Virus record (IMG/VR): IMGVR_UViG_3300018428_000194
Coordinates: 1-23,339 of that record
Length of the DNA stretch: 23,339 bases
Origin: a virus
Reading direction: 5' to 3' (one strand)
This document shows, one piece after another, positions 9,087 through 18,100 of the stretch. Below the pieces are notes generated by a model. That model saw nothing but the letters and a program-made list of their open reading frames with translations. It ran no database searches and had not been told where the DNA came from. Within the stretch, counting starts at the first letter, position 1. The number at the start of each line of letters is the position of its first letter. A program made the position numbers and the translations under genes.

Positions 9087-12000
9087 TAATTATACCCTTC
9101 ACTCTGAGATGTACCTGTTGAAATTGTGTATGTCGAACTTTCAATAACTTCGCCTGTGCTGCTAACAGAAGTTACAATGTTACCTTCTGCTTTTAGTCTG
9201 TCTGCTGTAATTGCACTAATTACTTCAACATCTGCAACTGTTGCTCCACTAATTAAAATTTCGTCGTTTTCTGATTTTAGTTCAAACAAACTACCAAAAC
9301 TGCTTAGTGCGTTATCTGGTACTACCACAATACTCACCAAGTCAGGTGCTACTTTTGTCATAATAAAGGCACTTAGTTCACTCCAATAAAATGTTTCACC
9401 AAAGTCCCAATTTTCTAAACTAAAATATTCGTTTATAGCATCAATAACACTTGCTTTTAATTCGTTGTCATTGATTACTCTGTTTTTGTTTTTAACTATT
9501 TTAAATGTTGCTTGCAAGTCTGTTTCTGCCTTGTCGCCAAATAATACTTTGTATTTTACAGGATGATAAATTAATTCATCGCTAATGCTTTTAATAGCAT
9601 TAATCTTTTTACCATATGTTCTATACAATTGATCACTGCTTGGAGGCAACGGTTTGGTTGTTGTAATACCTGCTAGATATTGTCTAAAACTAATATCATA
9701 TTGTTTAGTTAACAAATAGGTATCGATTATATTGCTGCTGCTTGGATCAATTCTTGCATTTTCGTCGCTTGCATGTACATATTGGAATTTAATATCATTG
9801 CGTCCAACATATGCTCTATAGTCATAAATTTTTGTTCTAGTTCTATTAGCAGTATCAACTTGGTAAAAACTATCTGTATCAATAACATAATAGATAGGAT
9901 TTCCTGGTGTAATAACGCTAGTTGATCTTTCTGCTTGCACAACTAGAATATTTTCACTATCTTGATTTACCCATTTCCAATATTCAGTGTCGTACTCTGT
10001 GAATTTTTTAATGAAAACATATTTTTCAGTTGGATTCACTGCTGGCACAACAATATTATCAAATAAATCTGGATCGTCTACTACACCGTCGTCGTCAACA
10101 TCATTAAAAACTACTTCTACTTTTTTGCTGTTAACATAGCCAATATCATCTCTGTACTCTTTGCTTATTGCCCAATCTAAATCAGTCAGCATTGGAGATG
10201 TGCCATTTGAACTTGAAAAATCATTGTTGATATTTAACACACTGATTTTGTCTCTAATAATTTTACCAGTTTTACTGTCATATATTTTTTTATTACTATC
10301 AAAATAAAATCTTATTTGATTATCACTTTCAAATATATAACGAGTTGTACGTGACGTAATGGTGTAATCAACACCGTTTGTTTCAAATAGCAATAACCAA
10401 CTTCTATCAAGTTGTTGACCGCTAGTATCACCAGTTAAACCAATGTTAAAACTATCTTTCAAGTTGACGTTATCTTGTGTAATTACCAACCATTCACGTA
10501 GTTCTCTGTCATATCTTAAACCAAATGTTCTAAATGCAAAAATCTGCTCAATCATCTCTGATTTAACTGAAGTTAAAATATCTCTTTTAAACTTGATTTT
10601 TACATCTGACAATAATGCTCCAGTAGGAACTACATCATTAAACACAATAGGGCCTAATCCTGTTGTATCACTAACTTCTTGACCTTCGTTAAAAATGCTT
10701 ACAACCTTAGTCCAAATATAAGATTTGTCACCCAAGTTAGTTGGAGTACGGTTTTGCAAAGTATTGTTTTTGTCAAAGCATTTTCCAGTAGGTGCAACAA
10801 ATTTTACCAAAGCACCTGTTTCAAAAAATCTAAGAGGACCTTCGGTTGAAGTACCGACTGCATATCCAGTAATACCACTTGTTGCAACATCGTCATAATC
10901 TAAAAGAATACCTGTACTTCTATTTGTTTCACTGGTTGCTTGTTGCCAAGCAATATTTAAATCACTGTAATTTTGATCCAAGAAGTTGTCATAATAAAAG
11001 TTTCTAACATTATTATCATCTAAAATGTCTGTAACTGTAGTTTCAATTACTGCTTCAATGTCGGTTCTTGTGACAAAACTAAAACTGTATTTTTCGTCTT
11101 TTTCTTCTTTGTACAAAATACCGTCAGTGCCAAATAAATTAGTAGTGCTGTATTTTCCAGTACTATCACGTAGATCGTAATATCTGTTAATACCGCTACT
11201 TGTTCTGTTCACTGCTTTTGCTTTGATAATATCTTGGCTAATACCCAATGGTCCAACGTTATAATCTTCTCCAGTGATTAATCTGTTTTGAGTATAATAT
11301 GTACTAGGTGCATTGGTTTTAATGCTGTCAGTGCTTTCACTACTTGCAGCATTATTAACACTGCTCTTTAGTGCAAACTGCATTGTTAAAGTTTCTGTTC
11401 TACCAATTGAACTTGTATAAAGAAGTGTTAATTTAATATTTTGTAATGCATCTGGTGTAATTGTATAATCTTGGTTTGTGCTTGTTCTATAATATGTTCT
11501 AAATGCACCGCTAGGTAATTCTCCAAAAATACCGTCACTGAAAATCAAACTTACACGATCGTCTGTTCTAGTAAGAACACTAAAGATGTTTCTAATGTTT
11601 TTACTAATACTGTTATAGATAATGTTGTTACCTTCAACAGCGTCAACTTTAGTCCATGCATCACCTTGGGTGCTGTCTGAATTCATGCTAAACAACCAAA
11701 CATCTTCGTTGTTGATGTTTTGGGCATCTAAATCGATACGCTGATTAGGCACAGGCAGGTTAATAGTAAACTCGCCTTTTTGCAAACTACCTTGTCTAAA
11801 ATGCATAAAGAAACCGGTGTTGCTGCTGCTTGCGCCTTGGCCGTTGTCTCTGTACAAAATACCAACTTGGTTACCTGGAATAGGCGGTTCTTCACGAACT
11901 TCGCCATCATATATGTCAGTGCTAACCATTTCAAAATCAAGGCTTTTACCGTTTACTGTTTTCTTAAATGCAAAAACAGGAAACACACTAGCCAAGTTAT

Positions 12001-12568
12001 TGAATTTGTATTTCTCGGTAGGAATACCTTCTACTAGTTCGCTTTTACGAGGTGTACCAAACTTGTTTGCTTGAGTAAATGCTGCATTGATTACATTGAT
12101 AAATTGTTCATACCAATTTGAATTTACACTGTCATTCCACTTGATAACTTTTGCTGCAAGATTCATACCATTGCTGTCTCTTACATTTTCAGTTGTTTGA
12201 ACACTTGTAAGTTTTAGCAATCCATTTGCAGGTTGGTTTCGTGTTGGATTATAACTAATTAAACGTGCTAAACGCAATACGCTTTCTCTGCGTTCTGCTA
12301 ACTCAAGGAAGTTTTCACGGGCATTGAGGTCTGTGCGAAAACTGATGTTTTGCCCTAGAAACGCAACCAAGTCGATTAACGCAAGGTATTCGCTTGATTC
12401 AATGTAATCATTAAAATCTTCTGGATAATTTTGTCGTATGTAATTGATCATTGTACGACGAAGATTGTCAAAGTCATAACTTTTGAAATCAGCGTACTTG
12501 AAACTTTGATATATTGTTTGCCAATCTTCGGCTAATAATAATCTATTTTGTCTATCTGTTGCAGACAT
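9086..12568 (-). CDS. gp6: Baseplate wedge protein gp6-like (baseplate J family), long form
   Basis: gp6 links neighbouring baseplate wedges and surrounds the hub in T4-like phages. The N-terminus (TIYQSFKYADFKSYDFDNLR, YIRQNYPEDFNDYIESSEYL, then FLGQNISFRTDLNARENFL, then LARLISYNP) is typical of T4-like gp6. The frame also permits a GTG start at 12574. I chose the ATG at 12568 because AGAGGAA ends 6 bases upstream of it, whereas that motif would abut the GTG. This gives 1160 residues, much longer than T4 gp6 (660). The extra length is in the middle and back. At about residues 815-836 there is an Asp-rich loop, DVDDDGVVDDPD, resembling calcium loops of dockerin or thrombospondin-3 type. The C-terminal part (EYFSLENWDFGETFYWSELS) resembles the conserved end of baseplate J proteins. 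Its stop overlaps the start of the giant gene. Confidence 0.9.
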   Translation of the reverse strand: MSATDRQNRLLLAEDWQTIYQSFKYADFKSYDFDNLRRTMINYIRQNYPEDFNDYIESSEYLALIDLVAFLGQNISFRTDLNARENFLELAERRESVLRLARLISYNPTRNQPANGLLKLTSVQTTENVRDSNGMNLAAKVIKWNDSVNSNWYEQFINVINAAFTQANKFGTPRKSELVEGIPTEKYKFNNLASVFPVFAFKKTVNGKSLDFEMVSTDIYDGEVREEPPIPGNQVGILYRDNGQGASSSNTGFFMHFRQGSLQKGEFTINLPVPNQRIDLDAQNINNEDVWLFSMNSDSTQGDAWTKVDAVEGNNIIYNSISKNIRNIFSVLTRTDDRVSLIFSDGIFGELPSGAFRTYYRTSTNQDYTITPDALQNIKLTLLYTSSIGRTETLTMQFALKSSVNNAASSESTDSIKTNAPSTYYTQNRLITGEDYNVGPLGISQDIIKAKAVNRTSSGINRYYDLRDSTGKYSTTNLFGTDGILYKEEKDEKYSFSFVTRTDIEAVIETTVTDILDDNNVRNFYYDNFLDQNYSDLNIAWQQATSETNRSTGILLDYDDVATSGITGYAVGTSTEGPLRFFETGALVKFVAPTGKCFDKNNTLQNRTPTNLGDKSYIWTKVVSIFNEGQEVSDTTGLGPIVFNDVVPTGALLSDVKIKFKRDILTSVKSEMIEQIFAFRTFGLRYDRELREWLVITQDNVNLKDSFNIGLTGDTSGQQLDRSWLLLFETNGVDYTITSRTTRYIFESDNQIRFYFDSNKKIYDSKTGKIIRDKISVLNINNDFSSSNGTSPMLTDLDWAISKEYRDDIGYVNSKKVEVVFNDVDDDGVVDDPDLFDNIVVPAVNPTEKYVFIKKFTEYDTEYWKWVNQDSENILVVQAERSTSVITPGNPIYYVIDTDSFYQVDTANRTRTKIYDYRAYVGRNDIKFQYVHASDENARIDPSSSNIIDTYLLTKQYDISFRQYLAGITTTKPLPPSSDQLYRTYGKKINAIKSISDELIYHPVKYKVLFGDKAETDLQATFKIVKNKNRVINDNELKASVIDAINEYFSLENWDFGETFYWSELSAFIMTKVAPDLVSIVVVPDNALSSFGSLFELKSENDEILISGATVADVEVISAITADRLKAEGNIVTSVSSTGEVIESSTYTISTGTSQSEGYN

Positions 12569-12574
12569 TCGCAC

Positions 12575-12581
12575 TTCCTCT
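12575..12581 (-). promoter_or_regulatory. Ribosome binding site deciding the gp6 start
   Basis: The minus strand reads AGAGGAA, 6 bases before the ATG at 12568. Using the upstream GTG at 12574 would leave no spacer, so the ATG is the better start. Confidence 0.7.
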
Positions 12582-12591
12582 ACTAATACAA

Positions 12592-12599
12592 TATTTATG
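12592..12599 (-). promoter_or_regulatory. Possible T4-type late promoter element before gp6
   Basis: The minus strand reads CATAAATA, one base from the T4 late consensus TATAAATA. It lies in the 51-bp gp25-gp6 gap, the largest gap inside the operon. A start site a few bases downstream would leave a leader of under 20 bases that includes the ribosome binding site. AT-rich DNA gives such octamers by chance, so this is tentative. Confidence 0.3.
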
Positions 12600-12600
12600 A

Positions 12601-12626
12601 AATTTAAAAAGTGCGCAGTTTAAATT
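12601..12626. repeat. Inverted repeat at the gp25 stop codon
   Basis: The arms AATTTAAA (12601-12608) and TTTAAATT (12619-12626) are perfect complements around a 10-base GC-containing loop. The right arm contains the gp25 stop. The stem is all A/T and is not followed by a T run on the minus strand, so it is not a convincing terminator. Confidence 0.35.
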
Positions 12627-13063
12627 AAGCCGTTGTCCTTGTCAAATGTAAAGCGCAATTGTTCAGTAATATTGTACTCCAAATATGTTAATTCAGCATA
12701 TATTTGAATACCATTTTCATAACTGTCTACAACAATATCATTTGCCTGTACTCTAGGATCATGATTGATAATTGTGTTGACATTTTTTACAATTGCTTCT
12801 TTTAATGCATCAGTTAACGGCTCAAAAAGCACATCCCATACAATAGTTCCAAATGTAGGATTTTCTAGTTTTTCGCCAAGCCTAATATGAAAGTGATTAA
12901 CAATATCTTGTTTGATTAAATCAATGTCACGTATTTTCCATGTTTTAGTAGTAGGATTAACGGTACTAATACCTTTATAACTTTTATCCACAATAGGATT
13001 ATTAGCCGACCTTGGTGAAGTCAGTTTTAAGTTTTTATAAAGATTTTTTTCTAATGTGCTCAT
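12620..13063 (-). CDS. gp25: Baseplate wedge protein gp25-like
   Basis: gp25 is a small conserved wedge protein of contractile tails and related injection machines; it joins gp6 and gp53 at the wedge core. The 147 residues (T4: 132) show the family pattern: SANNPIVDKSYKGIS near the N-terminus, DIDLIKQDIVNHFHIRLGEK, then NPTFGTIVWDVLFEPLT, and NHDPRV further on. The FEP and DPR segments match the conserved core of GPW/gp25 proteins. The gene starts at an ATG with an AAGG motif about 10 bases upstream, 15 bases after the preceding stop. Placement directly before gp6 supports the call. Confidence 0.93.
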   Translation of the reverse strand: MSTLEKNLYKNLKLTSPRSANNPIVDKSYKGISTVNPTTKTWKIRDIDLIKQDIVNHFHIRLGEKLENPTFGTIVWDVLFEPLTDALKEAIVKNVNTIINHDPRVQANDIVVDSYENGIQIYAELTYLEYNITEQLRFTFDKDNGLI

Positions 13064-13078
13064 ATAATATTTACCTTG

Positions 13079-15160
13079 TTATTGCGGACCTGTTTTAAAT
13101 ACTCCTGCATTGGTTCTTCTTGCTCGTGCATTATCAGTTTCGTCTATTGAAGTATTTGTTACTATTTCGGTTGGTTCCCAAGCACCGCGACGAATATGTG
13201 TCACATAGAAATCTCCATTAGTTAAACTAAATGGCAAGTCGATTATTTTTACACCAACATTTTCTTGGTTTCCACCAATAACTCTAATTTTGTTTTTTTC
13301 TTTATCAAATCCCCAATAAAATCCAATATATTTGCCGCCTGTTCTACTGTTGAAAATTACAATATCACCTTGCTTTGCAACGTTGTTGTTTCTAATATTA
13401 GTGTGATTTACCCTGTTACCGTAAGAACAATATGCTTGAGCACTCATTGACACAACTATAGGTAGTCCTGCTTTACTCAAAACGTAATTTACAAAAGCAG
13501 TGTGCCAACTGTATTCTCCACTATCGCCATCTCTTGTAAAATCTTTTTGTCCACTTAACCTGTATGCTTCCATAATAAGAGGATTTGCACCTTCAGGCGG
13601 ATCCGGAATTCTATCGTCTTCTCTAGGATCTCTTTCACTGGGTTTTTGTCCGCTGTTTGCTCCTGACTTTGGTACCCAATCTTGTGATAACGATGTATTA
13701 AGCACACTGATTAATTTTTGGTATGGTGTACCTTCGGGTGCTGGAGTACCATCATTTACCGGCGTCCTAGTATCATACTGTCTAATATCGCTGCCGCTGC
13801 GATGTCCTCTAGCACCATCATAACCAAACCCAGGATCAGCAAGTCTTCTCAATGCTTGCAATTCAGGAATATTTGCTAAAGATCTACCAACAGGTCCAAA
13901 TGCTGCTGCAAGTTGATCTACTACATCCGTAATGCCGCCGGCAATTTCTTTTCCTATGGCTACTAAATCTATAGATGCAATACTTTTAACAACGTTTCCT
14001 AAACTTAATTTATTGAATAATACTTTTGGATCAAATTTAAACAAGTCATTTAAATTTGGTATATTATCTTTAAGTGAATCTCCTACGCCCGACAGCGTAC
14101 TTCCAACTTCTTTAAACACACTGTTGAGAGATTGGCCAATATTTGCCAAAGATTGTATTGTTGTTCCTGCTACAAGATCTAATCCTTTGGTAACATCGGT
14201 AAGAACTTCGGCACCTGTTTTTATAAATCCATTTGCTAATTCAGTTGCTCCATCTAATATACCCGTTAAACCTGCAACATTACCTGGATTTAAAACTGGA
14301 GCAATAGCATTGCTAATAAGAGATGCTGTACCTGCTAAACTTGGCGGCAATTCTTTTGTAATAGCATCTAATCTTGTTGTGATTTCTGATACTCTAGTAA
14401 GCGAAGGATTAGTTGCTAATTCGTCAGTTAATGCTTTGAATTCATCAGCAAGATCACCAAATGCTGCTTGTGTTTCTGCACTAGCACCTGGAGGGAATCC
14501 ATTTCTAATAGCAGTTTCTAACGCAGGATTTGCCAATGCTGCATTTACTGTAGTTTGATCGTAAACTGCTGCTGGCGAAAGGGCAGCAGATGCTGCTGCT
14601 TTTGTTGATGTATTTTCAGTGGCTGCTGGTGCTGCTGCTCTTGATGCTTGTGCGCCTTCGTCTACTGATGTAGTTTCATCTGTTTTTTCTTGTTCTCTAA
14701 CAAGAGTATCAAGAATAAGAGCCGAAGAAATTTCTGCTGCTGGTACTGCTTCTTGCGGTAAATTGATTGTACCATCTGCTGTTTCAAACGCACCGCCATC
14801 TACCCAAGAATCTTGTGTGCCATCGCCGTTGTTGTCAAAATATCCATTTCGCAAAGGCATTTCGGCATATTCAATTACTTCTTCGTTGGCAGCAAATTGA
14901 TATTCTATTGCATAATAGATTATAATTCTACCAGTTTGTCCTTGATAACTTTCATTAATTCTAGCAACAACTAAATTACCAGATTTTTTTTCAAAAGGAC
15001 CGTCCCAGTTGTTTTTATCATTATTCAATGTTAAAAGTTTATCATAGGTAATAATTGGATAGGAAGTATCTCCGCATAGGCCTTTGAACACAATTTCAAA
15101 CTCGTCAGGATGAGTCCAAGGATAAATTAGATCTGGATCTACATAATTGTTATCGCTCAT
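13079..15160 (-). CDS. Baseplate-associated protein with a degenerate CHAP/NlpC-like C-terminal domain
   Basis: This 693-residue protein has three parts. The first is an N-terminal globular region of about 130 residues (DLIYPWTHPDEFEIVFKG) with an EF-hand-like loop DNNGDGTQDSW near residues 106-118. The second is a long Ala-rich, helical and amphipathic region (about 150-440) with repeated small-residue segments. The third is a C-terminal domain (about 530-665) resembling the CHAP-related TIGR02594 family, with WHTAFVNYVLSKAGLP, then GDIVIF, IGFYWGF and VIGGNQ. In that family I expect Cys after the first Trp and His before the VGFY-type strand. Here these are His553 and Tyr611, so peptidoglycan cleavage is unlikely and a structural or binding role is inferred. 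The start overlaps the spike stop as ATGA. It sits between spike and gp25, so it is probably hub-associated; exact role unknown. Confidence 0.7.
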   Translation of the reverse strand: MSDNNYVDPDLIYPWTHPDEFEIVFKGLCGDTSYPIITYDKLLTLNNDKNNWDGPFEKKSGNLVVARINESYQGQTGRIIIYYAIEYQFAANEEVIEYAEMPLRNGYFDNNGDGTQDSWVDGGAFETADGTINLPQEAVPAAEISSALILDTLVREQEKTDETTSVDEGAQASRAAAPAATENTSTKAAASAALSPAAVYDQTTVNAALANPALETAIRNGFPPGASAETQAAFGDLADEFKALTDELATNPSLTRVSEITTRLDAITKELPPSLAGTASLISNAIAPVLNPGNVAGLTGILDGATELANGFIKTGAEVLTDVTKGLDLVAGTTIQSLANIGQSLNSVFKEVGSTLSGVGDSLKDNIPNLNDLFKFDPKVLFNKLSLGNVVKSIASIDLVAIGKEIAGGITDVVDQLAAAFGPVGRSLANIPELQALRRLADPGFGYDGARGHRSGSDIRQYDTRTPVNDGTPAPEGTPYQKLISVLNTSLSQDWVPKSGANSGQKPSERDPREDDRIPDPPEGANPLIMEAYRLSGQKDFTRDGDSGEYSWHTAFVNYVLSKAGLPIVVSMSAQAYCSYGNRVNHTNIRNNNVAKQGDIVIFNSRTGGKYIGFYWGFDKEKNKIRVIGGNQENVGVKIIDLPFSLTNGDFYVTHIRRGAWEPTEIVTNTSIDETDNARARRTNAGVFKTGPQ

Positions 15161-18100
15161 GCGTCCTGTATTCCTTTTCTGGCTATGTTAATAAAGTAAT
15201 CCGATGTTTCCCAATATCCTAACTCACCATTCCATCCGTTTCCAGATATCTTTCCTAGTGTGTCTAAATGTATAGTTACGTTACCCATATAACTTTGTGC
15301 AAACCCAAATCCTCTACATCCAAACTTAAATGCATGATATATTAAGTTATCCCAAATTTGATTGTTTTCGCCTCGGCCAGGAGAACTAAAGTTATAAGGA
15401 ATCAGTGTGCCGCCAGGTAATTTCGATTTAGAAATATTCAAATCAGCAGCAAGACCGGTATCATGCCTTGTACTACCCGTACGGACCTGTATCCAGGTAC
15501 CATTTTTAAGTATCCAGTAATCCTTGTTATCTCTAGTAGTTTTACGTTGGCTACGAGGATATGATTGCCATTCTGCTTTAGACATTTGACCGCCACTGGT
15601 GATTTGTACATACACACCTGCTGCTGCGGCTGCTCTATTAAGTATGTCAATTAATCGTCTATCACAAGGAAGTCTTCTAACACCGGCACTGCCTTGGGCT
15701 TGATGCACTCTATCAACATCTTCAAGGTCACCTTGAGTTGAACCAAAATCTGTAAATCTGCTGCGAGTCTTTAGTTGCTCATACGGATCTCCTGCTTCAA
15801 AACCCAACGCTGCTAATGCTTCTGGATCTATTGTAACATCAGTAGTTTCGTTTTCTCCCGCTAACCCTTGTTTACTTTTTACAAGTGCTTCTTTAATAAA
15901 ACTTGCAGGTTTACGTGCAGTCGACGGGTTTGGTCCAACACCACCGTAGTAAGCACTGTTTGCAGTGCCTGGTCCATTACGTTTTGTTTGAGCACCGTCA
16001 ATCATCAATGGCATACTTGCCCACACTTTAGACAAACCGTAGCCAAACTCTTCGTCAGACATTTGGCCATCTTTCCATTTTTGTAAATTTTGCATTAGAG
16101 CAATTGCAAGTTTGTCTTGATTAGCAGGAGTCATTAAGTCGCCTCTGCTGCAAATTTTTCTGTCATCAATTAGATATTTTAGCGTTGGGTAGATAAACTG
16201 ATATGCACCTGTGGCTGTGCTTGCAACACTGTTTCTAATGCTTTTTTGCCATTCTAACACATCACCTATGCTCATTTGTGTAATCGGACGTTGTGGACGT
16301 ATGTTTGTAGGAATACCTCCATAAACAACATCAAACGATCTAGGTTCGGCTGTGTCAATTTCACAAATTCTAATAGCAGCCAAAAGTGGTCCTAGTGTAC
16401 CATTAAACTTATCAAACTCGGATGGATCAGGTATTGCTTCGATAGCCTTTTCAACAACATCAACAACTCTTTGATATGCTGCTGTTGTGGCATGAATTTT
16501 CATAGGATCCTGCGGATTAATATCTGCACTAGTTAGATCGATTTGTCCATTTGCTGATACTTGATTTACAGCATTTCTAACATCATTATAATTTGCTGTA
16601 TATCCAGCACTGCTATAAGTTGATGCATAAGGCCCGCTTAAATCAATATCTGGGAACACAACAAATATCACATAACAACCCTTTTGCAATAGCGGATCTA
16701 CAATATCTTTTTGAATTTTATCTTTTGTTTGTGTCGGATCACTGTCCCAGTTATTGTTACCTGCTGATACAACAACTATTGTTTTTTCAGGAATTCTGCC
16801 AACTTGATTAGATGCAATTTGTTCAACAGTTGCACCTGACCTTGCAGAACCTCTATATCCGCCTATGTTAGCAATAAACTCAGCATGACTATCACCAATA
16901 GCATAAATTTGATCACGCTTAAGGTCACCAAAATCGCCAAGTGTTTCTTCTCCAAATTCGCCGTCAGTGGCAGGAGTATAGTTTTGCGATCCTGAATATC
17001 CGCCCCTATCAGAAGCAGTAGTTGATCCTTTTGTTGATCTAGAACCAATGTTTACAAAAGTGTCAGGAATTTGTTGTACAAAACTGTCTACACTTTCAAC
17101 CCCTGCTCTAGTTTTTTCTGGAGTGTATTCTGCTGGATTGTTGCTTTCATGTTGCAACCACGGTTCGTGTTGTGGAATACGACTTGGAGTTTTAGCAATC
17201 AAACTAATAATAGGAGTATCTGGAGTAACAGGATTAGGTTTTACTGCGGTTGCTGCAACAGACGCATCAATAGCACCAACTGCAATACTTGCAATTACCG
17301 CAGGAGTCGGGTTGGCCGTTGCTGCTCCAGTGGCAGTATTTCCAGCATCAATTTGAACCAATGCACCTTCAAGTTGTAAATTGCTACTTGCTTCTGCTAT
17401 TAGTACACCGCCTGTGGTTTTTAAATCCATTGTTTTACCAGTGATTTTTGCAGATCCAGTGCTTATAATATCCAATGAAGCATTAGCGTTAATTTTCATT
17501 GCACCTGTACTTGCTGCATCTAGTGTAGTATCTGCTTTAACACTCATAGATCCTAAAGATGACAAATTAAATGCGGTGCCTGCTCTGTCTTCGATTGTAG
17601 CAGTTGCATTTCTCAATATGCTGGTAGCAAACTGGTTAATATTTCCACTTGTTTGTATTTTTAAATCAGCATTGCTTTTCATATGTGTATCGCCGCCGAA
17701 ACTTTGAATATATGTGCTTTTGCCTTTTATGTTTGCAGTAACTTTTGCACTTAAGAAAGCATCAGCATCTGATTTCAAATGCAATCCACCTTTGGCATAA
17801 ACAAAGTACTCTTGGCTGTTTACATGAGAAGCATTTGTTTCTCTAAAATATTGCCCAACTTTTTCGTGCAACGATCCTTCAGTGCCAATGTGAATACCGC
17901 TTTTGCCTGACATGTTAACTTTTGCCGATGCAGCCATATTAATGTTAGCACCACTACTTGTGATATTAATAGCATTAGCACCATCAATGCTGATTGCTTT
18001 ACCACTGGACATAGCCATGTAACTGTCTGCTTTTGCTGTAAAACCTTTACCTGCAACAAATGCAGTATAATCCATACTGGTAAAATCTAAACTTTGTCCT

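Noticed and set aside
12569-12574. GTG start for gp6 at 12574
   Set aside because: The ribosome site would abut the GTG. The ATG six bases later has normal spacing.
12601-12626. Rho-independent terminator after gp25
   Set aside because: The stem is all A/T and no T run follows on the minus strand.
13932-14558. 208-residue open frame on the plus strand
   Set aside because: It lies opposite the Ala-rich helical part of the CHAP-like protein, whose codon bias keeps the antisense frame open. It has no ribosome site or recognisable domain.
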